Assembly: GCA_013397865.1 (NCBI GenBank)
Contig: VZTI01005567.1
Span: forward strand, 1-64,000
Direction of reading: 5' to 3'
Length of the DNA: 64,000 bases
From: Struthidea cinerea
Taxonomy: Eukaryota > Chordata > Aves > Passeriformes > Corcoracidae
The stretch's first letter is position 1. Each line of letters starts with the position of its first letter. A model generated the notes under the pieces. That model worked only from the letters and a program-made list of their open reading frames with translations, was not told where the DNA came from and searched no databases. Of this stretch, positions 1 to 12,341 are shown in pieces. Both the position numbers and the translations under genes were made by a program.

Positions 1-350
1 CCGCCTCCAAAAGGGGTCTCTGCTAGAAAAATAAAGGGAGGGCAGACCCCCAAATGGCTGAAGTCCCTCCCCAGCTCCCGTCTCGCAGGCTGGCGGCTGC
101 CCCACAGCAAAAGGGCAGCGTGTCCGAGGACGGTGCCTCGTCTCCCGCTCGGGCTCTTCTCCGCCTCGTTCCTCCTCCGTTCCTGCGTTCCAGCCGGTGC
201 GGGATGTCTCGTCCCTTCCCTATGACGCAACTGCAGGGAGGTCACTGTGCGACGCTGGAGGACGCGGCCGTACCGTGACGGGAATCCGCGCTCGCAGACC
301 CACCGCGACAGCTCCGGCCCCCCCGCCCCTGCTGCACGGCTCACTCGCTT
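1..350. promoter_or_regulatory. CpG-rich segment, possible distal promoter or first-exon region
   Basis: This stretch is GC-rich and dense in CpG (for example around 120-330), unlike the CpG-depleted DNA to its right. Open frames on both strands are short, and none resembles a known protein. CpG density in bird DNA usually marks a promoter. In human the gene left of KCNIP1 is LCP2, transcribed leftward, so an upstream promoter could lie here, but I see no LCP2 coding sequence. It could also be an upstream KCNIP1 promoter or an lncRNA start. The direction is not determined. Confidence 0.35.
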
Positions 351-670
351 GGTCAATACAAGTGAAAGTCAAGCGTGAAAATTTGAAGAGGAAAAAAAAT
401 CTTACGGTTATCCTTCTCCAGCCTCTCACCGCTGTGGCTCGGTAAGAAGGATCCAGGCACTGGCCTCAGCCTCTGTTGGGAAAAGCTGTCTGCACAAACT
501 CCAGGGAAGACGATATAGTTTGCCACAGGTAGAGACAAGCCACGTGCTTGGAATGACCTTCAAGGTGTCAAGGGCTGCTCCTGAAAAAAAGGCAAAAAGG
601 CGGAATAGTAACTCAGCTTACGTGCGCTCTGCTTAGGCATGCCTGTACTTCAGGCAAAAGGTTTTGTGCC
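351..670. other. Non-coding, no feature seen
   Basis: Ordinary sequence between the CpG-rich left end and the first LTR. No coding exon or repeat was recognised. Confidence 0.5.
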
Positions 671-1264
671 TGTCATGGTTTAACCCCAGACAACAGTCAA
701 GCGCTATGTAGCCACTTGCTCACTCCCCCACAGCCAGGATCGGGGAGAAAATCAAATTGGAAAGGTAAAAGTCAGAAAACTCGTGGGTTGAGATAAAGAC
801 AGTTTAACAGAGAAAGCGAAAGCAAAGCAAAACAAGGAATTAATTCTGTTTCCCCTGGGCAGGCAGGTGTTCGGCCATCTCCAGGACAGCAGGGCCCCAC
901 CATGCATAATGGTTACTTCAGAAGACAAACAGCATCACTCCAAATGTCTGCCTGCTTTCTTTCTCCTTTCTTCTTCCTTCTTCCCTCTTCCCCACTTTAT
1001 ATACTAAGTATGATGCCACATGGCCTGGAATATCCCTCTGGAGTCACTTGTCCTGGCTGTGTCTCCTCCCAACTTCCCATTCACCCCCAGCCTCCTTGCC
1101 AGTGTGGCAGTATGAAAAGCAGAAAAGGCCTTGGCTCTATGTAAGGCCTGCTCAGAAATAACAAAAACATCTTTATTACCATGGCTGTGTTCAGCAAAAT
1201 CCAAAACACAGCCCCATACCAGCCACTGTGAAGAAAACTAACTTTCCTCCAGTGAAACCCAGCA
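671..1264 (+). mobile_element. Solo LTR of an avian endogenous retrovirus, 594 bp
   Basis: It starts TGTCATGGTTTAACCCCAG and ends CCCAGCA, giving TG...CA termini. The internal landmarks of a well-known neoavian LTR family are present: a GTGGGTTGAGATAA block near 785, a pyrimidine-rich tract (950-995), a TATA-like TTTATATA at about 996-1003, and a TGGCTGTGTCTCCTCCCAAC block near 1055. No gag, pol or env sequence follows, so it is a solo LTR. I see no clear target-site duplication, which suggests age. The inverted copy at 3995-4587 is almost the same length. The open frame inside it (902-1144) is not a gene. Confidence 0.85.
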
Positions 1265-3994
1265 TATAACCCAAACCTTGATTCTCCTAGTTTCTCACTG
1301 CACTTTTAAAAGCCCAATCTATCATGCATGCTTTTTCATCAGTACTATTTATTTGCCTAGATTTCTGTGTAAATAAACAATTAGTCATGCTCGACAGATG
1401 GGATATTAAAGAAAGGGATGATCCAGTCTCAATGGAGAGTTTGTGGAAAGTACCGATGTGTCACTATCTGTATACATTCCTTTCCAGTGAGGAATGCTGA
1501 GTCAAGATAATTACTGCGCCATAAAAAACCGAGCACTATAGCGATGAGGAAATCTTCACGGAATGTTCCTGAGGCTCTGTCTGATAACACTAACTGGAAC
1601 TACAGAATGAATGAAAATGCAAGTACGGTCATTGTCTGCCTGGCAGCAGTGCCAGAAACCAGTGGAGAAGATACCACAGCTGCGCTGCTGCTGCTGAAGT
1701 GCTAGACTGGTAGAAAAGAAAAGTTGTTGCTGCTTTGCTCTTGGTAGTTACAGGCAAGCGAGTTTATCCGGTTGTATGTTGGTTTACCATATGTGAAAAA
1801 CAGGTATTAGTACCAACTTCCTTGAGAGTCCAATGCAGTTGGATTTCTATTCATGGAAAATGCTCAATATTAATGGTGCTGACATTGCTAATAATAATGG
1901 CATGGGATACGGCATGCCGAGCGCTCTACCCACACAGACTGCCTGCGTTCAAGTAAGGTGTCAACTGCTCGTTTTACGTAGATGAATTTTTCAAAACTAT
2001 TCCTTGAAGTCATACTTTTCCTAGGCATCAATAAAACTGTGATTCTTGATGTGTTAGGTTATCTCAAATCTAGAGGTAATTAGGACACAACTAGCCGGAA
2101 CAATTGCCTGTACTTTCTAGATTTGATTCCAAACAGATCACTGAAACTTCATTTATGTTCTATTCTAAGACAGCTGTGCCAACTGGGAGTGCAATGAAGG
2201 TGATAGAGTATGTCTGTGACAACACTTCTGGAACTAAGAGAACGCCTGGCGTCTCTCAACTTCCACGTGTGGGTGAGACTCGGTGCATATAATCCGTTCC
2301 CGTACCTCTCTTCTCTGGGAAGAAGAGCTGGGTGCGCAGGCTGAGCGGGCGTCTTTGGCACGCTCCAGTTACGTGTCTGACTCTGACAGTCGGGGCAGGA
2401 GGAACTACCAGGCTCAGGATGAATATATGAAGGCTGAAAACAATTCCCAATGCAGGAGGAAAGATTCTACTCTTTCTTACCGGTTTAACTTAACACTGCA
2501 TCATACCAACGTGGAAAGACTTCTTAAGAAAAAGTTTATGAGAAGGAGTTTGAGAGGAGTTTCTGCAATGACGCACTTCCCCAAATCACAGGGAAGAGGA
2601 GTGACTTGGGTTATCCTAATTAGGCCAAGATTATTTTTGCTTCTATGAGAAGTCTTTTTTCAGTGAGACATGAGAATGAATAAGACCGAATACCCAACTA
2701 GTTGACAGCTGTTTCCCATGATACCAAGTAGCTGAAACTTACAATATAAAGATTATACATACTAGAGTGTATCCTCTGACAGTCCCCAGGATCTATGAGG
2801 GATCCTGGCCATCACCTCCTTTGCCTTTTTGGCTTCCACAGCAAGATGACAACGTCCGTGGGGAGAACTGGGCAATGGGAATGCTATACCCTGACACCCA
2901 TGGCAGCAGTTAGCCCTGGAATCGCTCTTCCCAGCTCTAAGGTACCCACAGAAAAATAGGGATATTCCCTTTATGCTGGAGAGGGCTGTAGGGAAAGCAG
3001 GGCATCCAAGTTCACAGCCTGATTGTTCATAATTATTCCAGAGATTACTCTTGAGCGTTTGGTGTGTAGTTTCAAGTTACGGGATTAAACTTTCTCCCGA
3101 TGCAAATAGGTTTAGCTGTCTTTGATGTCAGTAGTGGCTGAACGCCCCGACTGAACTTGGCTCATATGAATATATACTCAGAGAATATTTTTACCTCTCA
3201 CACACCCACATTGTGATCCTGAATGGCGGATTAGGAAAGAACAATTTCCTGCAATACAATTTTATATCTTTCTGGGATGACACTTAACTTGTATATAGTG
3301 TACTCAGATTTTACGTGCAGAAAATTAAACTAAGCATGGGTATGAGTGAACCAGTTACATTTCTAAATGTTATAACTACTCTAGCCCCTTATTAAGCATG
3401 CTGAAAATCCATGTAAAAAATTAGCGCATTCTGTACTCTTTTGGAGTTTATTACAGTAAAGCTTTCAGAGAAAAGTATTATCCCCTACATCACAACCTTC
3501 CCTTAGTTTTGTGGGTTTCTCTACTTCTGACTGACCTTCTTAGACTTCCAGTAGCAAACAGAAATTTAATATACAGAAATACAGTCTGTCTATACTTATC
3601 TTACTTTCTCAGTCCATTATAAAAAAAGCTCAGATGGGGGACATAACACCTTTGTTTCTAACAGACTTTCTCTGTCGTTTGCTGAAGTCATTTGACTGCA
3701 GACTAAGCTGACTTTGTACTTTCCCACAGACAGTAAGCAATTAGAGGCCCTTCAGGATCAGTATCTTTATGCCCAAGTATTCTGTTTGGAATGTCAGTGT
3801 TTAGAGGGCCTTTGGCTGCTGAAACTTCTGCTGAAAGCCTGGTTAACTCCAGCCTTCAATGAGTTACAGGACGGAAATCTACAACGCTCCACTGAACCTG
3901 CTGCAACTTTTCTGCAACCCCGTGGTTACGATGATCCCCTCCTATCGACTTATATTTTGTCTTCCTTTTGACCCATTTTCACCTGTTACAGGTG
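1265..3994. other. Intergenic DNA, no gene seen
   Basis: AT-leaning sequence without splice-bounded exons, recognisable repeats or structural RNAs. The open frames here (for example 2283-2648) show no similarity that I recognise. Confidence 0.5.
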
Positions 3995-4587
3995 TGCTGG
4001 GATTGGCTGGGATAGAGTTAAGTTTCTTCACAGTAGCTGGTATGGGCCGTTTTGGATTTATGCTGGAAGCCATGTTGACAAAACAGGGATTTTTCTCCTT
4101 ATTGCTGAGCAGTGTTTACTCAGAATCGAGGTCTTTTCTGGTCTTCACCCCACCAGAGAGCAGTCTGGGGGGGGGAGGGGGGCACAAGGAGCTGGGAGGG
4201 GACACAGCCAGAACAGTTGACCCCAACTGACTCCAGGAATATTCCATGACATACGGCATCATGCTTAGCGCATAAAGTTGGGTGAAGAAGAAGGAAGGGG
4301 GGTGTGGGAACATTTGGAATGATGGCATTTTTTTCTCCAAGTCACTGTTACGTGTGATGGAGCCCTGCTGTCTTGGGGATGGCTGAACCTGCCTGCCCAT
4401 GCGAAGCAGCAGATTAATTCCTTGTTTTGTTCTCGAGCATGCCTGGCTTTTGTTTTCTCTATCAAACTGTCTTTATGTCAGCCCATGAGTCTTCTTACGT
4501 TACCCTTCTAATTATGTCTCCTGTCCTGTTGGGGAGGCACAAGCAGCTGTGTGGGGCTGAACTGCTGGCTGGGGTTAAACTATGACG
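3995..4587 (-). mobile_element. Solo LTR, same family as 671-1264, inverted and more decayed
   Basis: Read on the minus strand it begins near 4587 with a mutated TG (CGTCATAGTTTAACCCCAG). It ends near 3995 with ATCCCAGCA. Shared blocks with 671-1264 include the TTTAACCCCAGC start, a TATA-like region near 4270 and the TGGCTGTGTCCCCTCCCAGC block near 4200. Its 593 bp match the 594 bp of the other copy. A G-rich run (4165-4185) is the antisense of the C-rich tract. No target-site duplication is obvious. Confidence 0.75.
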
Positions 4588-4936
4588 TATGGGCCGAAAG
4601 AGGCAAATGGATGTCTGAGAAGAAATCTCTGTGGAAACTAGAGTGCCAGTGTGCAGAAAAGTCACACTGAAAAGCCAGTGTCCACAAGGGAGACAGAGGA
4701 GTCCTGCAATTTTATTCAAAGAAAGGGAGAGAGTCTGCTGGGGCATATTTCCGTGGGGTCTCTCTCAAGGTTTTGGAGGGCGCAGTCTCCTTTTATCCTA
4801 AACTGCCGGCTGCATGTTGCCCTCTTTCTTTCCCCAGTGGCAGAGGCGCTAGGAAGGTACAACTTTTTCCGAACCGCCTACCTTTCCCCTTGAACATGTA
4901 TCGTCATTTTCCCCAAAAAATCAGGAGTTCGTGCCG

Positions 4937-5150
4937 TCTGGGTTCTGCAAGAGACTTGTGTGGACCCATTTCTCCTATTACCCTAAAGTTCACTGTATGA
5001 GTCAAGCTGTCTGGGTTCTGTGACAAACTTGCACGGCTTCAGGTTCGTAGAGAGATTAAAACCCAGTTCGAAGATATTAACACCCATTTCTCCTAAAGAC
5101 CCCCGCCCATAGAGTCGTTTGCGAAGACATTAGCACCCATTTTTCCTATC
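4937..5150. repeat. Short degenerate direct repeats
   Basis: The string TCTGGGTTCTG occurs at 4937 and again at 5010. A CCCATTTCTCCTA-like string occurs at about 4965, 5083 and 5136 (the last with TTTTT). The latter two copies are preceded by a similar CGAAGAYATTARCA string at a spacing of about 53 bp. Units are irregular, so this is a decayed tandem repeat rather than a clean satellite. No function is suggested. Confidence 0.45.
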
Positions 5151-5859
5151 ACCAGGGAGGCTTAAAATCCTGTCTGAACGTTACACAGCAGTTTTCTTTC
5201 TCCTGCTGCGTAAAACCTCTCAGTTTCCGTAGCTTTCTTTACTGATGCTCCTAGCACTCATTCTCTCTATTGTCCTACGTTTCCCGACCCCCAATTATAT
5301 CATAATGTATATATATAAATGCAATCAACATGCTGCAAACTTTTGAAAGAGATAAACTAATTAATAACCTGCTGACACCCTGATTTCCCTATTGACGTTT
5401 TACTGCCTTATTACAGCATTTTTTTTTTTATTTTGAAGAATAACTTTTTCAACTTTGTATTGGATATCTAGGAATAAAGAACAGCCTTGGAGATGACTTC
5501 ATTACGGAGTTATTTAGCGCTGTGCTTTCTACAAATCGCCTACGTCCCCTTTCCCTCCCTGCATCCTCACATCACTCTATTCTTTACCTTACTGGTTGTT
5601 GATCCGTGGTGTAGGGGGTAGAAATATTATTTACATATGAAGCTCGTGCACCACTTTATGTTTAGCCATGTGTTTCTAACGATGTTCAGCAATGTATTTA
5701 ATCTACCTCAGTTTCCCGTTAACCGCATTGGTCCGAGGATGCCCACAAATGTAATAATCTGTGAAACGGTGAAGTCATATATCATCAAGGCTCTGGGCTG
5801 TGTAGAGGTGATGATGGCAGGAAGCCCAAGACGTTTGGGTATTTAAAATTCAGCTGGGG
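5151..5859. other. AT-rich spacer, no gene seen
   Basis: Contains short A/T runs (for example TATATATAA near 5310 and a poly-T near 5420). No coding or repeat feature was recognised. Confidence 0.5.
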
Positions 5860-7260
5860 AGGATGTGAAGGCAATAGGGCCTTTGCTGCTCTGCCTCCCC
5901 GCAGTGCCCTGACCAGGAGTGGCTTCACGGCTCACCACCGGCGTCTCAAAGGCGGTATCTAAATTATCGGCTAGCTCCCTTTTGTCCTGTGGAGCATAAT
6001 AAATAAAAGAACAGTCTTTTGGGAACTTACAGAAAAATTTACCCAAAATGTTGTGTGGAAGCACAGCCCCAAGACGGAGGCTTTAGCCACAGGAGGATGT
6101 TCGTGTGGGGCTGGCGGCAGCTCTGGAAGCCTCCCCCACATCTGCCGGCCGGGGCCAAGCGTCTTCATGAGCTCGCAACTGCTTTCCCATGACCTTTTCT
6201 GGAAGTTTTCCAAAGGTGTGGACTATTCCATCTGAAAAGACCTGAAATTGAGTGAGGCGACCGGGTCGAAGTGAGAGGGCAGCAAAACGTTCGGTGCCTG
6301 ACGGCTCAGTGCGGGGGGTGATAGTCCCAGCACGAGCTGATGAGGGTGGCAATTTTGTCCTCAAGTCGCTTTTTCCATGCCAAAGAACATTTTTTTGGAG
6401 GTAAAATGATGCGCTGAAAAGCCTCCCTGTACAATGCTCCGCGGCTCTCTGCTTGAGAAGGAGGAGGAGGTGAGCGGCGGCGTGGGAAGGGGAGGGGCGG
6501 GAGACAATGCGGGGGTGCCCGTGTGAGGCAGGGATGAGGAACAGGAGGGCGCTTCCAGTTGGGAGGGACAGATAGTCGTGAGTCTCGCATCAAGGTGAGC
6601 TATTTGGCAAAGCCCTGACTTTTGCTTCAGGAATGTAAGTTTTCCTGTAAAGCAGTTTACTGCTCCCTGAGTGAAAGGTATATCGCTGTTCCCAGAAGTG
6701 CAAAGCTGTTTGCTGCGCTTGTCCCTCAGTAAAGGCGGTACTCGGTTGTTGCCGCTCTGAGGTGATGGCTGGCTCCAGGTCGCTTTGTTAGAGACAAGGC
6801 TGATCAAGTAAATTTAACGGGCAGCAGCTGGGTGTGAGCAGAAACCTGAGGTAAGCCTTGTGACCGGGGCAGGCAAAATAGCGCATTTGGGGGGTTGTTT
6901 AAAAACATCTGAGACGGGGCCAGCATGAATTAAACGTAAAGATGCTCGACTCTGCCCAGAACTCAGATGGGGTTTGAGATGTCTCCGCTTTGCTGCTGGA
7001 CGCATCAAGTCTTTTTATTCAGAGTATTCGCGACGCGCAGCAGTATCTGATTGAACTGGAGAAGCCAGCGCTGTGGTTGTTGCTAGGGGATAACTCCAAG
7101 TACAGCACGGGGAGCGAGCACCGCAGAGGCACGACGTGAGGCAGTGGACGAAAAGTGAAATGTGGTGTTGCACAGAGGGGTGAGCCCGAGCCCCGCCGAC
7201 TCCGGAAGGCCGGCTGGCACATCCCTGTGTGCAGATCAAATCATTATTGGAGCAGCGTCT
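5860..7260 (+). promoter_or_regulatory. KCNIP1: CpG island, probable KCNIP1 promoter region
   Basis: CpG dinucleotides are frequent through this stretch, with the densest part around 6110-6600, while the flanks are CpG-poor. It ends about 660 bp before the KCNIP1 start codon at 7922. It is therefore the natural candidate for the promoter and 5' untranslated exon of the transcript using that exon. The exact start site cannot be read from sequence alone. Open frames on the minus strand (for example 6361-6807) are by-products of high GC. Confidence 0.55.
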
Positions 7261-7921
7261 AAGCTGGTAGAATTAAAATAAAGATTTTTTTTATTTTTCT
7301 TGCCTGGGTGCAGCTTGCTTTTCGTACTTCTAGCAGGTTTTCCGAAGGAATGCTGTGCAGCCTTCTACATGTGACCGTGTGACTACGGTGTCGGTAGAAT
7401 AAAAAAAAAAAAAAAAGGTGATATTTTCTGGTTTTCTCGGCCTGACGAGAGCAAAATTGACAATTTTATTGAAATCAGCTGGATAAGAGTCTTTAAACAG
7501 CAGTTTCTTTTACTTGCAGCAGCCGGTGACTCCAGCCATTACTTGCTGCATTCCCAGTGCCCAGCGTGGCAGCCCGCACAGCCTGGGGAGGGAAACCCTC
7601 CCTCCTCGCCTGTCTGGCTGAGGTGTTGCTGTGCTTAGCAGCTTCTATCAGGGCATCGCGGCAGGTGTGTGCAGTCCCGGCCGAGACGCTGACAGGGAGA
7701 GCTGTACCTTTAACTAGAAAGGGACGTGCATTGCTCCACTGCAATCCTTCCTAGTAGCTTCAGAGTAGCAAACCTCAGTGCAGAGCCTGGAGCTCGGTGC
7801 ACGAGAGCAGAGTTCTGCACTGCACAACCAGTCGTATCAACTTTGTAAAGGACTCGCCTTTTAATTTTTTTGTTATTCCTGAACTTTGTAAGAGAGAAGA
7901 GTCTTTCTATCCGTCTGAACC

Positions 7922-8009
7922 ATGAGTGGCTGTTCAAAGAGATGCAAGCATGGGATTCTCAAATTTGCCCAGACTATTTTTAAACTCATCTCGGGTACTC
8001 TCAGCAAAG
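7922..8009 (+). CDS. KCNIP1: Kv channel-interacting protein 1 (KChIP1), alternative first coding exon
   Basis: The ATG at 7922 has A at -3. It opens a frame beginning MSGCSKRCKHGILKFAQTIF and continuing KLISGTLSK, then runs into a consensus donor (AAAG|GTAAGG) at 8009/8010 with one base of the next codon left over. This closely matches, from memory, the MSGCSKRCK... amino terminus of a KCNIP1 isoform in mammals; differences include H for L and IL for FV. KChIP1 is a four-EF-hand neuronal calcium sensor. It binds the Kv4 channel N-terminus and promotes surface expression and altered inactivation of A-type current. This exon encodes only the variable N-terminal region (29 residues), with a basic, cysteine-containing start and a hydrophobic stretch. 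The shared core exons are not in the window. KCNMB1 lies antisense in the following intron. Confidence 0.92.
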
Positions 8010-11000
8010 GTAAGGGAAAACATTTTAGCTCATACCGTTCTTCTGTTCTGTTAGGTTTGTGGGGGGAGTTTTGGAGGCTTGAAGGAGTTTTCTGATAGGG
8101 TTTATTATTTGTCTCTTCAGAGGTGTTCTGGTTTAATTCTGGGAATTGGCTGCTCTGAAAGAAGTTGCTGTGTGCAGTGAAGATTGGAGTTGTGCTGGAA
8201 AGCCTTATGTAATTGTTTCTACCTTGGGCAGTTTGTAACCTGTGTTTATCAATCTGCCCTGGCCGGCAACTGTAGTGAGCTATTTCAATGCGTTCAGAGA
8301 TGTGTTGGTGAAAACAATTGATGTGCAGCCTGAAACATTTAAAGACTTCCTAACTGTCAGTAGCGGGTATTTCTCTGTGTCATTTTACGCTTTACTGTCT
8401 CTGCTGATTTGAAGCATGTGCGTACCTCGCTTCAAAATCTAGGTCATTGCTTACTGCATACATTTGAAATACCTTAGGCTTCTCTAAGTTTTGCTTGTCA
8501 CTTACACCCTTCGTGCTTTCCCAATGTGCAAGTGAAAGAGTACCAAACTTACTTACGCTGCCATCTTTACTGAAATCAAACAACAAACACAATAAACGGT
8601 CTCTTCTTCTTTGTAGTCTAGTTGTTCCTCTGTTGGTGCGCTCAGGTAAGTTATGTTATTTTTGTTGGCCATTCCTTTCATCATACTTCTCAGCACACCT
8701 CTGGCAGCTATTTATGTGAGTATCGGTGATCTCTGTGGAGAGTCCTGACAACAGTAAATAATACTATACTTGAATGCTGCTCGCCTGTTGAAATGTGGTC
8801 AGTTCTTAGGAGAGGGTCAGACTTCTCCAAGTTTTGTGTGTTTAGTTGCGGGGGCGGGGGGAGGGAGTGGTTTTGGGAATTGATAATAGAGTTCAAGCTA
8901 AATTATTAGCAGAGATATTTGTATAAGGCTGAAGAGTCTGTTATGATGCAGTTTTTTAGAAATACGAGTCAAGCTCTTTTTAATGTGGTCATAGAAAAGG
9001 AGCAAAACCAGAAACACTTATTTTTCATATAAACTTAGAATTCTTGGAGGTGTGTGGCTGTGTTGGCTGTGTGGAGCGCATGCATATGCTCTAGTATGAA
9101 TTTTAATGTTTAAGTTGTTTCTTAGGATAAACTAAAGCAGGCTTAGGTAACTTTTAAAATAGCAAATGTAAAAGTGCCAAGAACCGTTAAGAGCAGCTTA
9201 CTTTTTCAGAAACTGGGATAATTTATTCAGTCTGTCTCTCTAGAAAAGAAATGTGGTTCTTAGACAGCTTTCTCATATTAACCTTACTGGCTTGCAAAAG
9301 AAATCTGCACCAGAAAAATGTCTCTTTCACATTAGGAATACTGGACAGGTTGGTTGCCTAAAAAATCAAGGTTGGTTTAAAATTACGTCTATGTCTACTT
9401 AATTCGTCTTCTTCCGCTTTCCTCCATATCATCCATATCCTGCCAAATGCCAGCAGAGGAAAGAGTAAAAAGTTGTAAAAGTCTGTCGTAAAAAAGAGCT
9501 GACAGATGTTGGTTATAATTCATTATTAATGCCAAGATGTTCCTCTTACTATTAAAAATAAGTGAGAAAAGCAAATTACTTGGCATGCACACAAGAAGAC
9601 GTAGTGGTGCTGTCTTCAAGATCTTGTCTTCTACAGCATATCAGTATGGTGAATTTGGTGTACTTTATTTGTGCTTTTTTCCATGAGATAATGGTATACA
9701 GGGTGTATGCTATTATAGTCACAAGTGATTGATGGTAAATTTGGTGCTATTTGTTTGAGCTCCACAGAAGGCAAGAGGAAGCTTGTGTTCTGGTCACGTT
9801 TCCCCACGTGTTCATCTAGAGCAGTTCATCTAATGGGGCGCTTTCAAACAGCCCTTGTGTTTCTTCACATAATAAATACAATAATAAAATGAGACTGCCA
9901 GAGTGGCCTCTGCTTTGGCAATGGGATAGATGAAAATTTGAGTCTGACAACAGAATAGCACTGTATGAAGAGCTAGGAATGAAAGTATAAAATGTCCGAG
10001 ACCTGTTTCCCCTGCCACCTTCTGAAATGTGCCAGCATTGCACTATCGTATCATTGCAGCCAATGCAATGGTGTTGTACAGTTTTACCCATCTCTTTCCC
10101 ATGCCAGTGTTTCACTTCAAGCTTGTTTCGATGAGATAAGAGTGTCTTCCTAGCTTTCAAAGAATTTAAAGCTCTAATAAACGTCCTTTTTTTCCCATTC
10201 AGCTTGTGTTTTGAACTGAGGGAACCTGATCCAGGAAGGAATAAACCACATGAATTAGTTTGTTGCACAGACGTCAAAGACCTGCTATAATTAGAATAAA
10301 TGTTTCCATATGGTTACGTGTGAAAATCATAGCTAGAAAGTGATTAGAAAAAATATTGCTCAGGATTGCTGAATTTAAAAAAAGTGTCGATGTTTGTATG
10401 TTCATCCCAGACCTTATTTTTCAGTATTTCTTTTAGTAAAACTTCTGCATGTAAAGCCAAGAAATAGAAACTGTTGTATGTCACTATTATTGTTTTTTTT
10501 AACCAATACCATATACATGCTTTTGCATATTCAAGTATTATCACCTGTGCTTTTCATCCCACTCCTGCCTCTTTTCTTTCATACTATTTAATGTGAGATT
10601 TTATTTTTACTCTAAATACCTTTTACAAGGAAAATCCTTTACTAGGCACAAGTTTCACTCTCTTCTTACGCTTGTGCTCTTCCGTGGGTCATTGCAGTTG
10701 GAGATACTCCACAGTTCAATTGACATGTAATCCTTAGCTGCGCTCTGTGGCTTCTGCTTGTTTTAATATTAGCATTCGTTATTGACAATAGTGAAATGAA
10801 ATGGATAGCAGCTATGAAGGCCTTCCTTTTGCAGCAAGGTGTGAGGAGACTGCAGCCTCTCCCTGCAGCGGGCAGTAAGGGAAGAGGTACACCTGATACC
10901 ACTGTGCAGCCTCCAGCCTGGGTGGTACGTCCAGATTTACATCTGCAGCAAGTCTATGAGAGTCTGTAAGCCAAGAATTTCATGGCTGGTACTTCTGCAA

Positions 11001-11933
11001 GCTGGACTAGCAACTTTTGCCAGCTTCCTTCTTAGTATGTTCTTATTTGGAAAATCTTAGTACCAGAGCAGACGTCTTTGCATCTGTGTGAGAGAGGCCT
11101 CTTCCACCACGAGCTTTGCATAGTGAGATGTATACGCTGAAGAAAGCGTGCCTGGAGAAGCATGCCCTGTTTTGCTACCGGTACAATGCATTAGCTTCAA
11201 CAAGTATCCAGCCTGTTAGCTTACTTTTTAAGCTGTTACCACACTCCTACCTCAGCTTTCGATGAACTAACGAAACAGGATCTCTTCCCCTTCCCATCCC
11301 ATTTGGTCGCCCAAACCGTCTGTGCCTGTGCCTGTGCCAGCTGAACTTTCACTTTCCTCCTTGTGGACGTAGTTCTCCTATATCAACTTTTGGGGGTTAG
11401 CTTTTTTAGTTTTAACGGCTACTTCCTTTGATTTCCTGATCATACTGAAAAGCAAACTCTGACACTGTTCTGTTAGTAATGTTGGAGAATGCACGTACTG
11501 GGTTAGTATTTCAGTCTTCCTTACAATAAACAATACAGAATTGTACAACATTAATGAGAATAATTAGACCGTAATGTAATTAATTTAAATTTGTATCTAA
11601 GCCCTGAAAATTCCCTGTGAATGATAGCTCTTAGTGGTTCATCCACTGTGTGGTGAAAAAGCTTGTACTAGTTGTGTCCCAGATGCCAGTCAAATACAGT
11701 ATGCAGGAAGTATCTGGTGTTCCACCTGTGTCCAGTTGCAATATTTGGCTGAGAGAAACAGTTACGTTCAGAGAACAGAGACTGTCTCTCTACATGCATC
11801 TGAGCATTCCTAGAAGTCTTGGCTCTGGAAACAAACATATCTCTTTTGTGAAATATCGTGGTGTTGGGCGTGTAAACTTCTGTGGTTACTTTGGCTTGCT
11901 GTACTTATTAAGATATCACAGATGTATTTTACT
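8010..11933 (+). other. KCNIP1: KCNIP1 intron, 5' part, no other feature
   Basis: Begins with the donor at 8010. AT-leaning, with scattered homopolymers. The minus-strand open frame at 9816-10277 has no recognisable domain and fits chance expectation for this composition. Confidence 0.55.
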
Positions 11934-12341
11934 TGTTGTGGTTTAAGAATGGTATTCCTCAATTTAGTGTTCCTATTGAAACACTCCAAACCACTTGTTG
12001 CTTGCTCGCTCCCCTCTCTTCTTCCCCACTCTGATGGTCTGAAGAGGAGAACTGGAGGCACAAAAGGCACAGATCATGGGTTGAGATAAGAACAATTTAC
12101 TGGAAACAGCAATGAAAAGACAACGAACGGTAACAGCAACAATACTAATAAAAGAGTGTACAAGAAACGATTTGCACCCGAGTTCTCACCCCCGACGATA
12201 CTTGACCATTCCCTCTGCCGTGCTACCCGAGCTGGCAGGCAGCCCTTCCCCCTTTCCCAGAAAACGAGGTGACGTGCTACAGAATAACCTCTGGGTCCTG
12301 GCCGTGCAGAAATTAACCCTGCCCTGGCCAGAACCAAGACA
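11934..12341 (+). mobile_element. Solo LTR, shorter member of the same ERV LTR family, 408 bp
   Basis: Begins TGTTGTGGTTTAA and ends GAACCAAGACA. It contains the family blocks CATGGGTTGAGATAAGAACA (about 12075) and a run of AACAATACTAATAAAA type (about 12140). The TATA and CTCCCAAC blocks of the 671-1264 copy are missing, so it is internally shortened or a subfamily. No flanking duplication is certain. Confidence 0.75.

Noticed and set aside
902..1204. Open frames on both strands near 1 kb
   Set aside because: Inside an LTR; not a gene.
9816..10277. Minus-strand frame of 153 codons
   Set aside because: No recognisable domain and no start or splice context; chance frame in the intron.
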